The notes under the pieces: generated by a model
Told to the model about the DNA's origin: nothing
What the model saw: the letters and a program-made list of their open reading frames with translations, nothing else
Databases searched by the model: none
Part shown: positions 25,916 to 35,839 of the stretch, piece by piece
Position numbering within the stretch: the first letter of the stretch is position 1
How the letters are laid out: every line of letters starts with the position of its first letter
Source of the DNA: Lunularia cruciata
Taxonomy: Eukaryota; Streptophyta; Marchantiopsida; Lunulariales; Lunulariaceae
Direction: 5' to 3'
Assembly: GCA_948567375.1 (NCBI GenBank)
Contig: OX419760.1
Coordinates: 64,290,911 to 64,354,910 of the forward strand
Length of the DNA stretch: 64,000 nucleotides
Program-made: the position numbers and the translations under genes

Positions 25916-26207
25916 TTTCCAAGTGAATAAATCTGAATATCAACTATAAGCTAACAGGACAAAAGGTAATGATAATCAATATTCTCTAAATGGTCAAGAA
26001 TTTGTTAGGCCGTTGGATAACCCCTTGCACAAATTATAAATTATTTTCAATATGCATGTAATATGTAACATTTTAAGATATTCATATACCTGATATAATG
26101 TGAAAATATTAAAAAAATATCTAATTCCTACCTTAATTAATAATTGTATCTATTTTCCATTCAAGACCTCTATAAAAGTAAACCACTAGTTCAATATTTA
26201 CACATAT

Positions 26208-26422
26208 TAATATGCTCTGCTATCTTAGGTGCGATAGAGTATATTTCTCATACAAACTTATTGGGACTTAGCTCCATGTTATTTTTTTTCTCTGTCTTGT
26301 ACGGATTGATGGGGGCTTTTGTCTCTCCCTAGTACGGATTGATGGGGGCTTTTGTCTCTCCCTAGTACGGATTGATGGGGTCTTTCCTCCTTCGTTTTTC
26401 TAACGCGGTCGCCTTTTTCTTT
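26208..26422 (+). mobile_element. Non-LTR tail copy with tandemly expanded segment
   Basis: The last codons and tail of the family are present from GCTCTGCTATCTTAGG through TTATTGGGACTTAGCTCC to CTAACGCGGTCGCC. The segment containing AGTACGGATTGATGGGGG has been multiplied about three times with a period of about 34 bases, so the hairpin-forming stretch is tandemly duplicated. The right hairpin arm in the last unit is altered (TCTTTCCTCC). Confidence 0.85.
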
Positions 26423-26832
26423 TTATTAATATCATTATACAAGTGAAAAGAGTGGAGATGAAACTCGATTGCCCGGAGGGGGCCACGTAAACCATCAGTC
26501 ACTCAAAAGTAGCATCACGCCACGTACAGTACTCAACCCGCAGAGCGAGAACTCCCGTCCGATAACCCTTTTGAACCCGGAGCAATTGACACGAGCAATG
26601 GAGATGCCACGCGAAACAGGACTCCGGGCGTACTCTCGACAGGAAAGAGCCGCTCCCCTCACTCCGACGTAAAGTCCCGTAAAGGTGGCCCGCAATTAGC
26701 GTGCTCGATTTTCTCTAGTGTGGGCGATGGCTTCCAAGAGGCCGAAAATTTCTCAAGCTATAGGAAATGACAGTCCGAAGAGTCCAGCATTACCACGCAG
26801 GCTCTATTCCGGGAGTTAGGGAAGGCGAGGAG

Positions 26833-26840
26833 TTTATATA
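26833..26840 (+). promoter_or_regulatory. TATA box of the secreted-protein gene
   Basis: TTTATATA lies 91 bases before the start codon at 26931, in a GC-richer stretch without repeats. A transcription start about 30 bases downstream (near 26865-26870) would give a 5' leader of about 60 bases. Confidence 0.6.
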
Positions 26841-26930
26841 TGTAGCCAGCAAAGGCAAGCTAGGGGTCTTTCATGCAGAGAGTTAGCAAGTCGGAAGAGC
26901 CGATAAGAGTAGAGAGAGATTTGACTGATT

Positions 26931-27788
26931 ATGGCAGAAATGGTGGGAAGAGGTAGGAATCTAGTTTTGCTGTGCGTGGTTTTGGCCTTGGCTGCAGCGT
27001 TGCCTCAGTGTCAATCATATGATACCACGAGGTTTAGTACTACAGAGTCTAAAAAGAAGAACAGGAGCGTGGATCTGAGGAGAGGATTTCGACCTCGCAG
27101 GGGTGGAAAATACCCTGATCGATTCTCACAAGGAGCGACTACTTTGGCAGGTGATGAGTTCACTACAAATATGCCTGCGGTGTACAGAAATCCTGAATTC
27201 GTGAACCATCATCGCGGGCTTATTGCCCGTAAGCAGAGAGTTCTTCAATCCGTGCAATCGCAGGAGTCAGGGATTGAAGCAAAGGCCTGGCCTACCGAGT
27301 TTACTATCAGCTTCAACACCAAATGGGGACATGTAACAGGATTTATGGCATATGACTGGGCTAATCAGCGACAGGCAGTATACCACGGGGCGAATTCCAC
27401 CTTCTGCCAGAACTTTGGCACTGATGAAGCCTGTCAAATGCTGGAGGTCCCTAGTGGAACTTACGTTTACATTCCTTCGAGGAAGGAATGCTCCTTGACG
27501 GTTGCAGGTGTTGGATCCTTGCCACCTGAATGGACCGTGCACTCTGAATACGCTGGGGAAGAACTAGTGCCGGAAATTGGACTTTGCAGGACATTCGCAT
27601 TTCCTCCTACCGCCCATGTCTGGGGCGAGACTGTGGTCGGAGCATTGCCTTGCATTTTCATTTTCCCCGATCCTTCTATGACTTACTACTTCAATCCACA
27701 AACATTTAAAGTTGGGACACCCGAGGAGAAATATTTTGACTTCCCCGATTATTGTTTTGAGCCCTCCGGTTCAGTGGAGTCACAGTAA
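26931..27788 (+). CDS. Secreted At4g14100-like protein, intronless
   Basis: A 285-residue intact frame with the best coding signal in the window. Residues 1-29 form a signal peptide: Arg-rich start, hydrophobic core LVLLCVVLALAAALP, and cleavage probably after CQS. Residues 40-105 are basic and probably disordered, with dibasic sites. Residues about 119-277 match the layout of the plant At4g14100-like family, sometimes labelled 'transferring glycosyl groups' without biochemical proof. The landmarks are WPTEFTISF, a YDWANQR block, W201, GLCRTF, VWGE and a terminal PDYCF. Six cysteines in the domain (159, 168, 187, 219, 241, 275) suggest disulfides. N44 and N155 are possible N-glycosylation sites. 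The basic N-terminal linker is longer than I expect for the family. The start is the first ATG after the TATA box. It is probably apoplastic or in the secretory pathway. The reaction is unknown. Confidence 0.85.
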   Translation: MAEMVGRGRNLVLLCVVLALAAALPQCQSYDTTRFSTTESKKKNRSVDLRRGFRPRRGGKYPDRFSQGATTLAGDEFTTNMPAVYRNPEFVNHHRGLIARKQRVLQSVQSQESGIEAKAWPTEFTISFNTKWGHVTGFMAYDWANQRQAVYHGANSTFCQNFGTDEACQMLEVPSGTYVYIPSRKECSLTVAGVGSLPPEWTVHSEYAGEELVPEIGLCRTFAFPPTAHVWGETVVGALPCIFIFPDPSMTYYFNPQTFKVGTPEEKYFDFPDYCFEPSGSVESQ

Positions 27789-29110
27789 GGGCGAAGAGTA
27801 TTTATCAATTTGTGGTTATGATATCACATACGTAAGCTTAACTAAGTGGACCTTACCTTGACATTTTTTCCAGGTTTCACACTTATCAATCACTTCCAGT
27901 TTCTAGTCGTTTAAGTTGGATACCATGGGGAAGTTCACGTTTAAGTGAGGGTGATTGTCGGTAATAGACTCCGCTGGTGTCTTCTGGATAACAAACACTG
28001 TATTCATTCTTCGTTGTAACTTGAATTAGGCTCGGGTGGGCCACATCTTGGCTCAGCTCAATAGTGAAGTGATCAATCTGTACTCTCTTGGTTCACATGC
28101 TTGATTGGTTGCAGGATTTTTGATGAATCTGCGTCATCCTGCGTGTGCTATTCCTCTGTATGTGTGCTATTCCTCTTCATTTGCCGTTCGGATGCTAGCT
28201 AGTGTTTGTGTGAATTTCGCAGTGCGAAATGTGACGACTTACTTTCATCCTTGGCACAAAGCATCATTCCACGGTCACAGCTGTCCCAGATTGCCTCGTT
28301 GTGATCTTGCACCATTGTTAACTTCGATGAATAAGATCGTTGGTTCAGCCTGAAACATTGTAAATTTGTGCGAAGTCAACAATTGTCTGCATTGTAATTG
28401 TATCTGGTCGCATCGATATACAGATCGGCCAATCAATTGTTGAATATCCAGTTTCTCGTTTGTTCTCTTCCCGGTGGTTCGTTGAACTGCATTTTGAGTC
28501 TCGAGCCTAAATTTCCGGGGTTTGCAGACGCACGATCTACTTTCGGCGGCAGGTTTAATTGCTGTAGTAGTCAAAACGCTTTAACGATGTCAAATGAAGC
28601 AAGGCTGGAAGACGTTGAAAATGTGGAAGGGATGTGGCTATTTTCACCGATTATCACCTACGTTCAAATATCTGGACTCGCAAACGAGTACTAATATGTC
28701 GCACGATTAAACTTCGTACTTGTACGTTTTCCGCACGACGGGAAGGAATTCAGCCATGAGGGAACTTCGGCGATTTCGACCATGTTTATCGAACGGTCAG
28801 CCGGAATTCTAGCGCGACATGCACTACGGTAAGGACATAGGACTACAACTGTATCCAGATATGTGCACACATTCATGCCAGGACGTGCGTAGATGCGTGA
28901 GAACATGTGCGAATGTAATTACGATAGAAAAGCGGCAAACGAGGGTATTAGTGGGTTTGAACTTGTACTTTCGGGTTATTTGTATGGACCCGTCCAACTT
29001 GGTTTAGTTGTTCTCGAAAGATTTTATGATGACCGTACTTTCACGGTTCCATTTTCACTTTCGCAAAGTGCTTGGCGTGTGCACTGTGGTATAATATACG
29101 ATCCCTAGAA
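27789..29110 (+). other. 3' flank of the secreted-protein gene
   Basis: GC and CpG stay higher than in the repeats for about 1.3 kb after the stop codon. No frame here carries a recognisable motif. TTGTAA- and TTGTATC-rich sequence near 28355-28410 could be part of a plant polyadenylation region, so part of the stretch may be 3' UTR. No canonical AATAAA was found in that position. The rest is unique-looking noncoding DNA. Confidence 0.4.
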
Positions 29111-30622
29111 TTACGTTGGTATTCTTGTGTTTTAAGCAATCAAATTAAATAACTTATATGTAGTAATCTCATATGTTTATTGATGCAATTTGTTTATCAC
29201 AAAGAGAAAAGAAGGGCGACCACCGCGTAGAAAACACGAAGGATGGGTTTATTTATCAATGTTTCATGAGTCATGTGTTATGCCATTTATATAATAATTC
29301 TTTTTTGATCATTCTCTCTCCCCAATCTCTTCTTTACTCTCAAATATTTTACTTTACAGTATTACTTGTCTTCGGTAGAGAAATATAAGAAGGTACTCAT
29401 ACAGAAAGACAATTACCTCCGTAGATTAGCTCTTGATGCATTTAGATATTTATCGCATGGAGGATGTACTAACATCGGATATAAGATTAAGATCAAACAT
29501 GTAAGATCCAATGACACTTGTTAGATCAAAGATTGAGAACTAAAATATTTATGAAATGATTCAAATGACCTTTTCATTATCATGATATAATGAAATCTGC
29601 CGAAATGAGACGTCAATGTTGATTTGTTCAAGTGCTAGAAGTGTCGAGGGATCTGAGAAGTAAATTTTAGAGATAATGAAAGATCATCCTTTAAATGAGA
29701 AGAAGTTGAGAAGTAGACGGATAGGAATAGACCTCTTCAATCCTTTTAGGGTTTTCCTCTTCTCCAAAATAACTTTCTTCTTCTCTTTTTCAAATACGAT
29801 TTGAAAAGTTTGCTTGCCTCTTCCCGAGCAAACCTCTTGTGAAAAGTTTCCAGCAAACTTTCCACAAGAAATCTACAAATGTCAATCCCTCACCAAACTA
29901 GCTACTTTCTCTACAGGATGAGGTTTAGCCTAGGTTTGGTCCACCCATCTACATCTTCATTACTCACTTGTGAGTGTGGTTCTACACTAGATGCAGCAGC
30001 GGTCCACATGACACGATGTCCTTTTGGAGGATAGAAGATAGCTACCCATGATGCCATTAGGGGCATAGTGTTTGTTATGGCACAAGAGAGTGGATACTTG
30101 GCTTGGAGAGAGCGTGCGTATGCTTTGCAGATGACACATGTCAAGGCAGACTTATATTTGGTTCGAGATGATCAGGTGACAGCAGCGGATGTCGTGGTTA
30201 TTGACCCTACGTGGGATACAGTTTTGGAGGGAGTGATTACACATCCCCCTGGATGGGCGGCGAGTGCAGCAGCATGTCGCAAGGTCTCCAAGTATAGGAG
30301 CATGCAACAAGGTCACCTCTTTGTTCCTCTAGCCTTGGAGTTATATGGAGCGATGGACACGGCATTTGACACATTTGTTAGGGAGTGTGTGAGAGCTTAT
30401 CGTGTTAGGCATCAGGGGGTACCACTCTCACTCTCATACTTTGTAGCATATTTTAGACAACGTGTGTCCATTGCTCTACAAAGTGCAGTGGCTGGTGCAA
30501 TCCATATGAGAGCAATCACATTAGGTGATGTTTCTTTGGATGCTCCAGTTGTGTGTAGACCGTACGACTTGCATAGCTCGGATATCTTCTGTGCGGTAGT
30601 GCAGATTTCTCATATAGACTCT

Positions 30623-30640
30623 ATTGGGACTTAGCCCAAT
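30623..30640 (+). other. Tail hairpin 1 of the non-LTR family
   Basis: ATTGGG-ACTTAG-CCCAAT is a perfect six-pair stem. The stop codon of the element frame (TAG, 30632-30634) lies in its loop. Related copies have TGGGGC-TTA-GCCCCA. Confidence 0.7.
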
Positions 30641-30672
30641 GTTACCTTTTTTGTCTCTCCCTTGTACGGCTT

Positions 30673-30689
30673 GATGGGGTCTTCCCATC
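30673..30689 (+). other. Tail hairpin 2 of the non-LTR family
   Basis: GATGGG-GTCTT-CCCATC is a perfect six-pair stem placed between CTTGTACGGCTT and the terminal CCTACGC. It is the structure kept by paired changes in the 18.9-kb and 19.7-kb tails. Confidence 0.75.
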
Positions 30690-30779
30690 CTCGTTTTTCC
30701 TACGCAATTGCCTTTTTCTCAACAAACCGCAGGGTTCCTAACCTACAATCAAGATTTAGTGATCAAGAAGCTTAGTGAG

Positions 30780-32560
30780 CAAAAATATATCTAGTGTCAA
30801 GAGAAGAATGATTTTCTTCTCTTGACAAAATGTCATTGGAAAATTGGCTAAAGCTCTTATTGGATGACTTTACAAAGCACTCTATGGATGTTCTCTTAGA
30901 AGCCTCATGGAGATACTTCATGAATAAAATTCCAATATGAGATCAATCGCTAAAGATAATGTATTATCTTTGAAAAGTTCCCTTATATGTGAAAAGGTAT
31001 ATCCTCTGTATCGTGATCATTTTCCAGCATCGAGGTGACAGTATTTAAGAGGAAGTCACAATGTCCTAGCATGCACGGTGGGATTATATTTATGATTGCT
31101 TAAATATCATCCATACAATAAAAGAACAGACAATTGATTACACCTTTGCGAGCTAAAGAAAAGAGAAATAACTTATATTCGATTGTTAACATAGTATCTC
31201 TTTGGCTAAAATTTTGCTCCAACAGTACAAATAAAAAATTAGTAATCCTAGAATTTTTAATAGCTACTTTAAGAGAAAGCTTTTGCTAAGTTAAGGTTTT
31301 ATGTCATAGTGCCAGTAGATGCTATGAAATAAACCTTACATAAGCAGTATCATTATGAAAGCCCATAGGTAATTAATTGGAGTTTAGCTTTCAAGCATTA
31401 TTGTATGCGCATGTTAAGACTTGTAAACATACTCGATGTTTCCAATAATAAAGGCATCTAAAAGATTTTTGGTGGTTCTCTTGGTGATTTAGACTAGTAT
31501 TTTCTTGCTTCATTTTCTAGCAACTAATAGTCTATAATTTGTCTTTTCTCTTCACTATTCAATCTTTTTTCTTTAGGAATGAACTTTGTAACAATTGGTA
31601 GTTAGGCTATTTGGCAAGATTATAAGTTGCCAAGCTTGACAAAGATGATCTAAAGTATTTATGATTAATTTTCTATGCGGTCGCCCTCTTTCTTAACTTA
31701 AATTATGATTGAACCTATATGCTAGACCTTCCCACTTGTTACTTGACTTGCATACTTAGACAAGTGATCCCAACCCATTTTCTATAATTTTGCGGAGGCA
31801 TTTGTAGAAATTAATTCCTTAAAAATCAATAATTACAACGGTTTACGAAATATAATCTGTATTAATAAGGTCATATGAGCAAAATTGCTTCTCGCTGAAT
31901 GATGATTATACAAAAGTTAGATCTCTTAAGAGGAACCTATAGAAGGGGATGCTCTTATCCATGAGAAATTTGACAGAAAGTACTTAGAACTCAAACCAGA
32001 GGGTACTGTAAGAATTCATTATTTGTGATGGCTTTTGAAATCTACTACTTACAACTTTATACACTTCCAATCCATAGTTATTGTTAATTTGTATTCTATT
32101 TTGATTGACTCGAAATAATGATATAACGTGCTATAACTTTTCACGTTTGATCAAGTATTAACCTAACTCGTTAAAATATTGACTACATCTTTTCACTCAT
32201 TTTCAATAAATAGAATCTTTTTATCAATAAAAAATAAGAGAGTATCATTGAAAGTAAAAGACAGTGGAAAGTCGTTTCAAATTTCAACAACGTGTATTTA
32301 TTTCCGAAATTTCACTTTGACAAGATTCGTTTATAACAAGATTGATGTAAGTTAGGAGAAAGTTTCCTAGTGCGCGAATTAATAAGGTAATAGCCTGACA
32401 ACAAGATCTAGATGCTTTTAGGCTCCGATGCGTTTCATCGATCAGAAGATCTATGCGATGGAATACCGAGGAAAAGGCGATAATAAGAATGATGGAAAAC
32501 CCCATCAAGCCATTCAATACAAGGATAAGATAAGGGGATTGTTAAATCGACCCTTTCTTA
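30780..32560. other. AT-rich, no gene seen
   Basis: Scanned on both strands, including for missing phytoene desaturase exons that should precede 32630. None was found. The only recognisable item is a minimal element tail at 31670. Confidence 0.5.
31670..31692 (+). mobile_element. Minimal remnant of the non-LTR tail end
   Basis: TTTTCTATGCGGTCGCCCTC matches the last bases of the tail (TTTTCCTACGCGGTCGCC). Neither hairpin is present. It is either an extreme 5' truncation or a recombined leftover. Confidence 0.5.
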
Positions 32561-32601
32561 TGTTAAATCGAACCAGCCCGTACATTCTGATGGTCCAATA
32601 A

Positions 32602-33014
<413 letters not shown>

Positions 33015-33121
33015 ATCAGTGTACTTTCTTGTCGTACCAACGGCGTGAGTACACGTGTACTAGAATGAGGCGTTTAATCAAAGAGGGGGTCGATTTACAA
33101 TTCCCTAACATAAAATGGAAA

Positions 33122-33661
33122 AAAGGCGACCGCATAGGAAAAACGAAGGATGGGAAGTCCGGAGGAAAAACGCATAGGAAAAGCGAAGGATGGGAAGACC
33201 CATTAAGCCGTACAAAGGAAAGACAAAAAAGGTAACATGGGGCTAAGCCCCAATAGAGTCTGTATGAGAAATTTGCCCTACCGCACCTAAGATAACCGAG
33301 CTATACAAGTCGTACAGTCTACGCACAATTGGAGCATCCGAAGAAACATCATCTAATGTGATTGCTCTCCTATGGATTGCACCAGCCACTGCCCTCTGTA
33401 GAACAATGGACACACGTTGTCTAAAATATGTTACAAAGTATGAGAATGAGAGTGGTACCTCTGACACCTAACATGATAAGCTCTCGTGCACTCCTTGACA
33501 AATGTGTCAAATGCCGTGTTCATCGCCTTGGAGTTATATGGAGATATAACTCCAAGGTTAGAGGAACAAAGAGATGACCTCGCTGCATGTACCTATACTT
33601 GGAGACCTTGCGACCTGCTGCTGCACTCGCCGCCCATCCAAGGGGATGGGTAATCACTCCT
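33122..33661 (-). mobile_element. Non-LTR retroelement copy, reverse orientation
   Basis: Read on the minus strand, this has the C-terminal coding part of the family (ends of the LFVPL-LELY block, VSIVLQRAVAGAI, LDDVSSDAP) and the full tail. Tail hairpin 1 is TGGGGC-TTA-GCCCCA (33238-33252) and hairpin 2 is ATGGG-TCTT-CCCAT (33190-33203). The tail end is partly duplicated (two GAAGGATGGGAAG blocks at about 33146 and 33186). The coding part is broken at 33526-33557 by a palindrome and by frameshifts. The 5' edge is near 33661, where another piece of the family begins. Confidence 0.9.
33526..33557. repeat. Perfect 14-base inverted repeat inside the element copy
   Basis: CCTTGGAGTTATAT, a four-base loop GGAG, then ATATAACTCCAAGG. 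The left arm is the sense version of element sequence (CCTTGGAGTTATATGGAG) in a copy that is otherwise antisense. A small piece has therefore been copied back in inverted orientation. Confidence 0.95.
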
Positions 33662-33689
33662 CCGAAACAAATAACAGAAGTAGAATGAA

Positions 33690-33842
33690 GGTAAGTCCCA
33701 GTAATATTTGTATGAAAAAATTGCATCACTACAACCTAAATGTTTGAACTATGCAAGTCGTATGATCTACATGTAACCAGGGTATTTGAAAGAAGTATCC
33801 CCTAAAGTGACTGATCTACTATAAAATGACCACTCCTTAAAG
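33690..33842 (-). mobile_element. Short, strongly decayed non-LTR piece, reverse orientation
   Basis: Read on the plus strand, TAAGTCCCAGTAATATTTGT through ATGCAAGTCGTATGATCTAC to AAGTGAC corresponds to the reverse complement of the last coding bases and hairpin 1 of the family. It lacks the rest of the tail and stands directly upstream (in element sense) of the 33.1-33.66-kb copy, in the same orientation. Confidence 0.7.
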
Positions 33843-34169
33843 TTTAGAGAATACCGAGATAGACTAGCTTATTGACCACTAAAATAATTGTTCGAACATA
33901 CCCCCGAATCCATATCGATTACCTGAACATGTAAATAGAGGATCTAGGACGGTTTGCATGGTTTCCGGTCAAAATTTTCTTTTCTTTTTCCTTTTCTTCC
34001 TTTTTTCCCGTTTGGAACCTCTGGGACACCTAGCTCTCTATCTAGTCTCGCCTTATTGGTATTTGGAACCATTGGGACTCAAGTTCTCTATCTCTTATTG
34101 TTCTCGTTGGATTAAATTTCTCTCTCTTATTGTCCTCGTTGGATTAAAGTTCTCTCTCTTATTGTCTCG

Positions 34170-34690
34170 TTGGTACTTTATTGACGAGATATGATCAAGT
34201 GATAATAATACATGTTGTGGAATGTATTTTGGAGAAAGTGATTAATCATCTTCCAAAATTATATAAAGGTATATAACAAAGTTATTTTTATTTTTTTAGC
34301 TTTAGAGTGATAATTAATGATGGATATGGTATTTTGCACATTTTTCGAGGTGTGTATAAGAGTATATTAGATGACAGATGAACTACTCTCGCTCTCCTGT
34401 CTCGTAATACATCGCACACTTGTGTGTTCATAGCTCTATAGAGAGCAATGGTTAGTGTCATATGTAGGAGAGTAATCACACTAGATGATACTCTTTTTGA
34501 ATGCTGCAGTACTTTATAGACCATATGATTTGTATAACTCAAAAATTATCTTAGAGCTAATACCGTAGATTTCTCCAACAAAAATTATTGGAACTTAGTT
34601 CCATTTTAGCCCTTATTTCTTATCTTTGATGTGTCTTCTCATACTTGTTATTTTCCCTTGTCTCTCTTTTTCTTATTGGTACCTTGTACT
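34170..34690 (+). mobile_element. Old non-LTR retroelement copy
   Basis: The copy begins near GAGATATGATCAAGTGATAA, equivalent to the GAGATGATCAGGTGACAG block of the main copy. It continues with TTTTGGAGAAAGTGATTA, GAGAGCAATGGTTAG, GAGAGTAATCACACTAGATG and a tail with TATTGGAACTTAGTTCC and TGATGTGTCTTCTCAT. It is heavily mutated. Its orientation is opposite to the neighbouring 33-kb copies. Confidence 0.75.
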
Positions 34691-34911
34691 TTCTTGTTCT
34701 TTTCCTTTTGGGCACTGTAACCATTTGGTAAATCCTCACTCTGAATATGAACAGAATCTGATCATCAGCGTAAGACAAGTTATTGATTTTTTATTTTATT
34801 TTTTATCATTATATTTTATTTTTTGCATTAAATTTATACATTTTAGTTTTCCAACTTCCAACCCTAAGTCCGCATTTAGTTGTCCAGGTCAAAGTGCGGA
34901 CCTAACCAAAC

Positions 34912-35020
34912 TGTTACTGTATTTTCTCCAAAGACGAGAAGAGTGCAGAGAAATACATCCTTTTTCTTTTCTTTGGGGCATTACTGTATAATATCTCCAA
35001 AGACGAGAGAAATGCGGAGA
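34912..35020. repeat. Short direct repeat
   Basis: ATCTCCAAAGACGAGAGAAA (second unit, 34991) and TTCTCCAAAGACGAGAAGAG (first unit, about 34923) recur with a period of about 69 bases, each followed by TGC-GAGAA. Origin unknown. Confidence 0.6.
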
Positions 35021-35312
35021 AGGACGAGGTACTGTACCTTTAGGTTGGTCCTCGATAGGTTCACCCTTTTCAAGAACCAGTGTTGAGCTTACGATAGAAT
35101 GAGTAATAAGATTGCTCAAGACATAATTTTTAATATGTCAGGGTATCGGTTTAACATCAAGATAACTCGTGGGAGTACGGATACTCTCAGTTTTAGTACG
35201 GTGAACTCTCAAACTCTTTCGCGTACTATTTGTATGTGTGACTTTGACATGTGGTGTAACGAAGAACGGCATTCCATCTCGCAATCGGACGGGCATACCG
35301 TATTGAGAAACA

Positions 35313-35358
35313 CTCATGGCCTCACAACACAAAGGCTCATGGCCTCACAACACAAAGG
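35313..35358. repeat. Two perfect 23-base tandem units
   Basis: CTCATGGCCTCACAACACAA plus AGG occurs twice without spacer. A partial third unit (CTCATGGTCACAAAATG) follows near 35384. The surrounding 35040-35560 stretch is CpG-rich, but no gene was recognised in it. Confidence 0.9.
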
Positions 35359-35613
35359 CACAGTAGAAACCATGAGGGACACTCATGGTCACAAAATGCA
35401 GCCGCACGGTTAATCTTTTCAATTTTGTGCCGTCAGTACAAACGCGAACGGGTGTACATAAGGTAGAGTGTTCTTGGTTCGAGAGGGTGAGGTGAGGGCG
35501 AATAATCATAAGCTTCGTAGTTGTAATTTAGGGTTTAAGGCAACTGCCACGATGACGGGAAGTAAGGACAACCCAGCAATGAGGATCAGCAATCATGTCA
35601 TATGATCTTCGAG

Positions 35614-35752
35614 TAAAAGGCGACCGCGTAAAAAAACGAAGGATGGGAAGACCCTATCAAACCGTACAAAGGAGAGAAAAAAGTAACATGGGGCTAAGCC
35701 CTAACAGAGTCTATATGAGAAATCTGCCCTCCGACAAAGATCATATGATCTA
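35614..35752 (-). mobile_element. Tail copy of the non-LTR family, reverse orientation
   Basis: AAAAGGCGACCGCGTA at the left edge is the end of the tail. It is followed by GAAGGATGGGAAGACCC, CCGTACAAAGGAGAG, CATGGGGCTAAGCCC and AGAGTCTATATGAGAAAT. Only the tail and the last few codons remain. Each hairpin carries one mispair here. Confidence 0.85.
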
Positions 35753-35839
35753 TGTCCCTCGACGTTTTCTGTTTCTACCGGGTTTGAGGATAATATCATA
35801 TATTCATATCATTGATCATATCATATTAACTTCGTAATT

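Larger units (their letters stand above)
29879..30725 (+). mobile_element. Non-LTR retroelement, best 3' copy: zinc-binding motif, nuclease-like domain and tail
   Basis: A frame from ATG 29879 to the TAG at 30632-30634 is open for about 250 codons except for one TAG at 30032-30034. It contains RMRFSLGL, a CxC...H...C cluster (CECGSTLDAAAVHMTRCPFG), then THDAIRG. A nuclease-like block follows (ADVVVIDP ... KVSKY), then LFVPLALELYGAM and the C-terminal VSIALQSAVAGAI. This order is what I know from the C-terminal end of reverse-transcriptase proteins of some algal and plant non-LTR elements, where Asp and Lys of the block suggest a restriction-like endonuclease. That role is an inference. The reverse transcriptase itself is missing, so the copy is 5'-truncated near 29870. 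The tail follows with two hairpins and ends near 30725 (CCTACGCAATTGCC) without poly(A). High CpG and one stop suggest a relatively young insertion. Confidence 0.8.

Noticed and set aside
28105-28694. Frames of 82 and 98 codons after the secreted-protein gene
   Set aside because: No motif, and overlapping frames on both strands. They are better explained as 3' flank.
30068-30634. 188-codon frame read as a host gene
   Set aside because: The same protein and tail recur in several damaged copies in both orientations. The frame extends upstream through a stop at 30032, so it is an element remnant.
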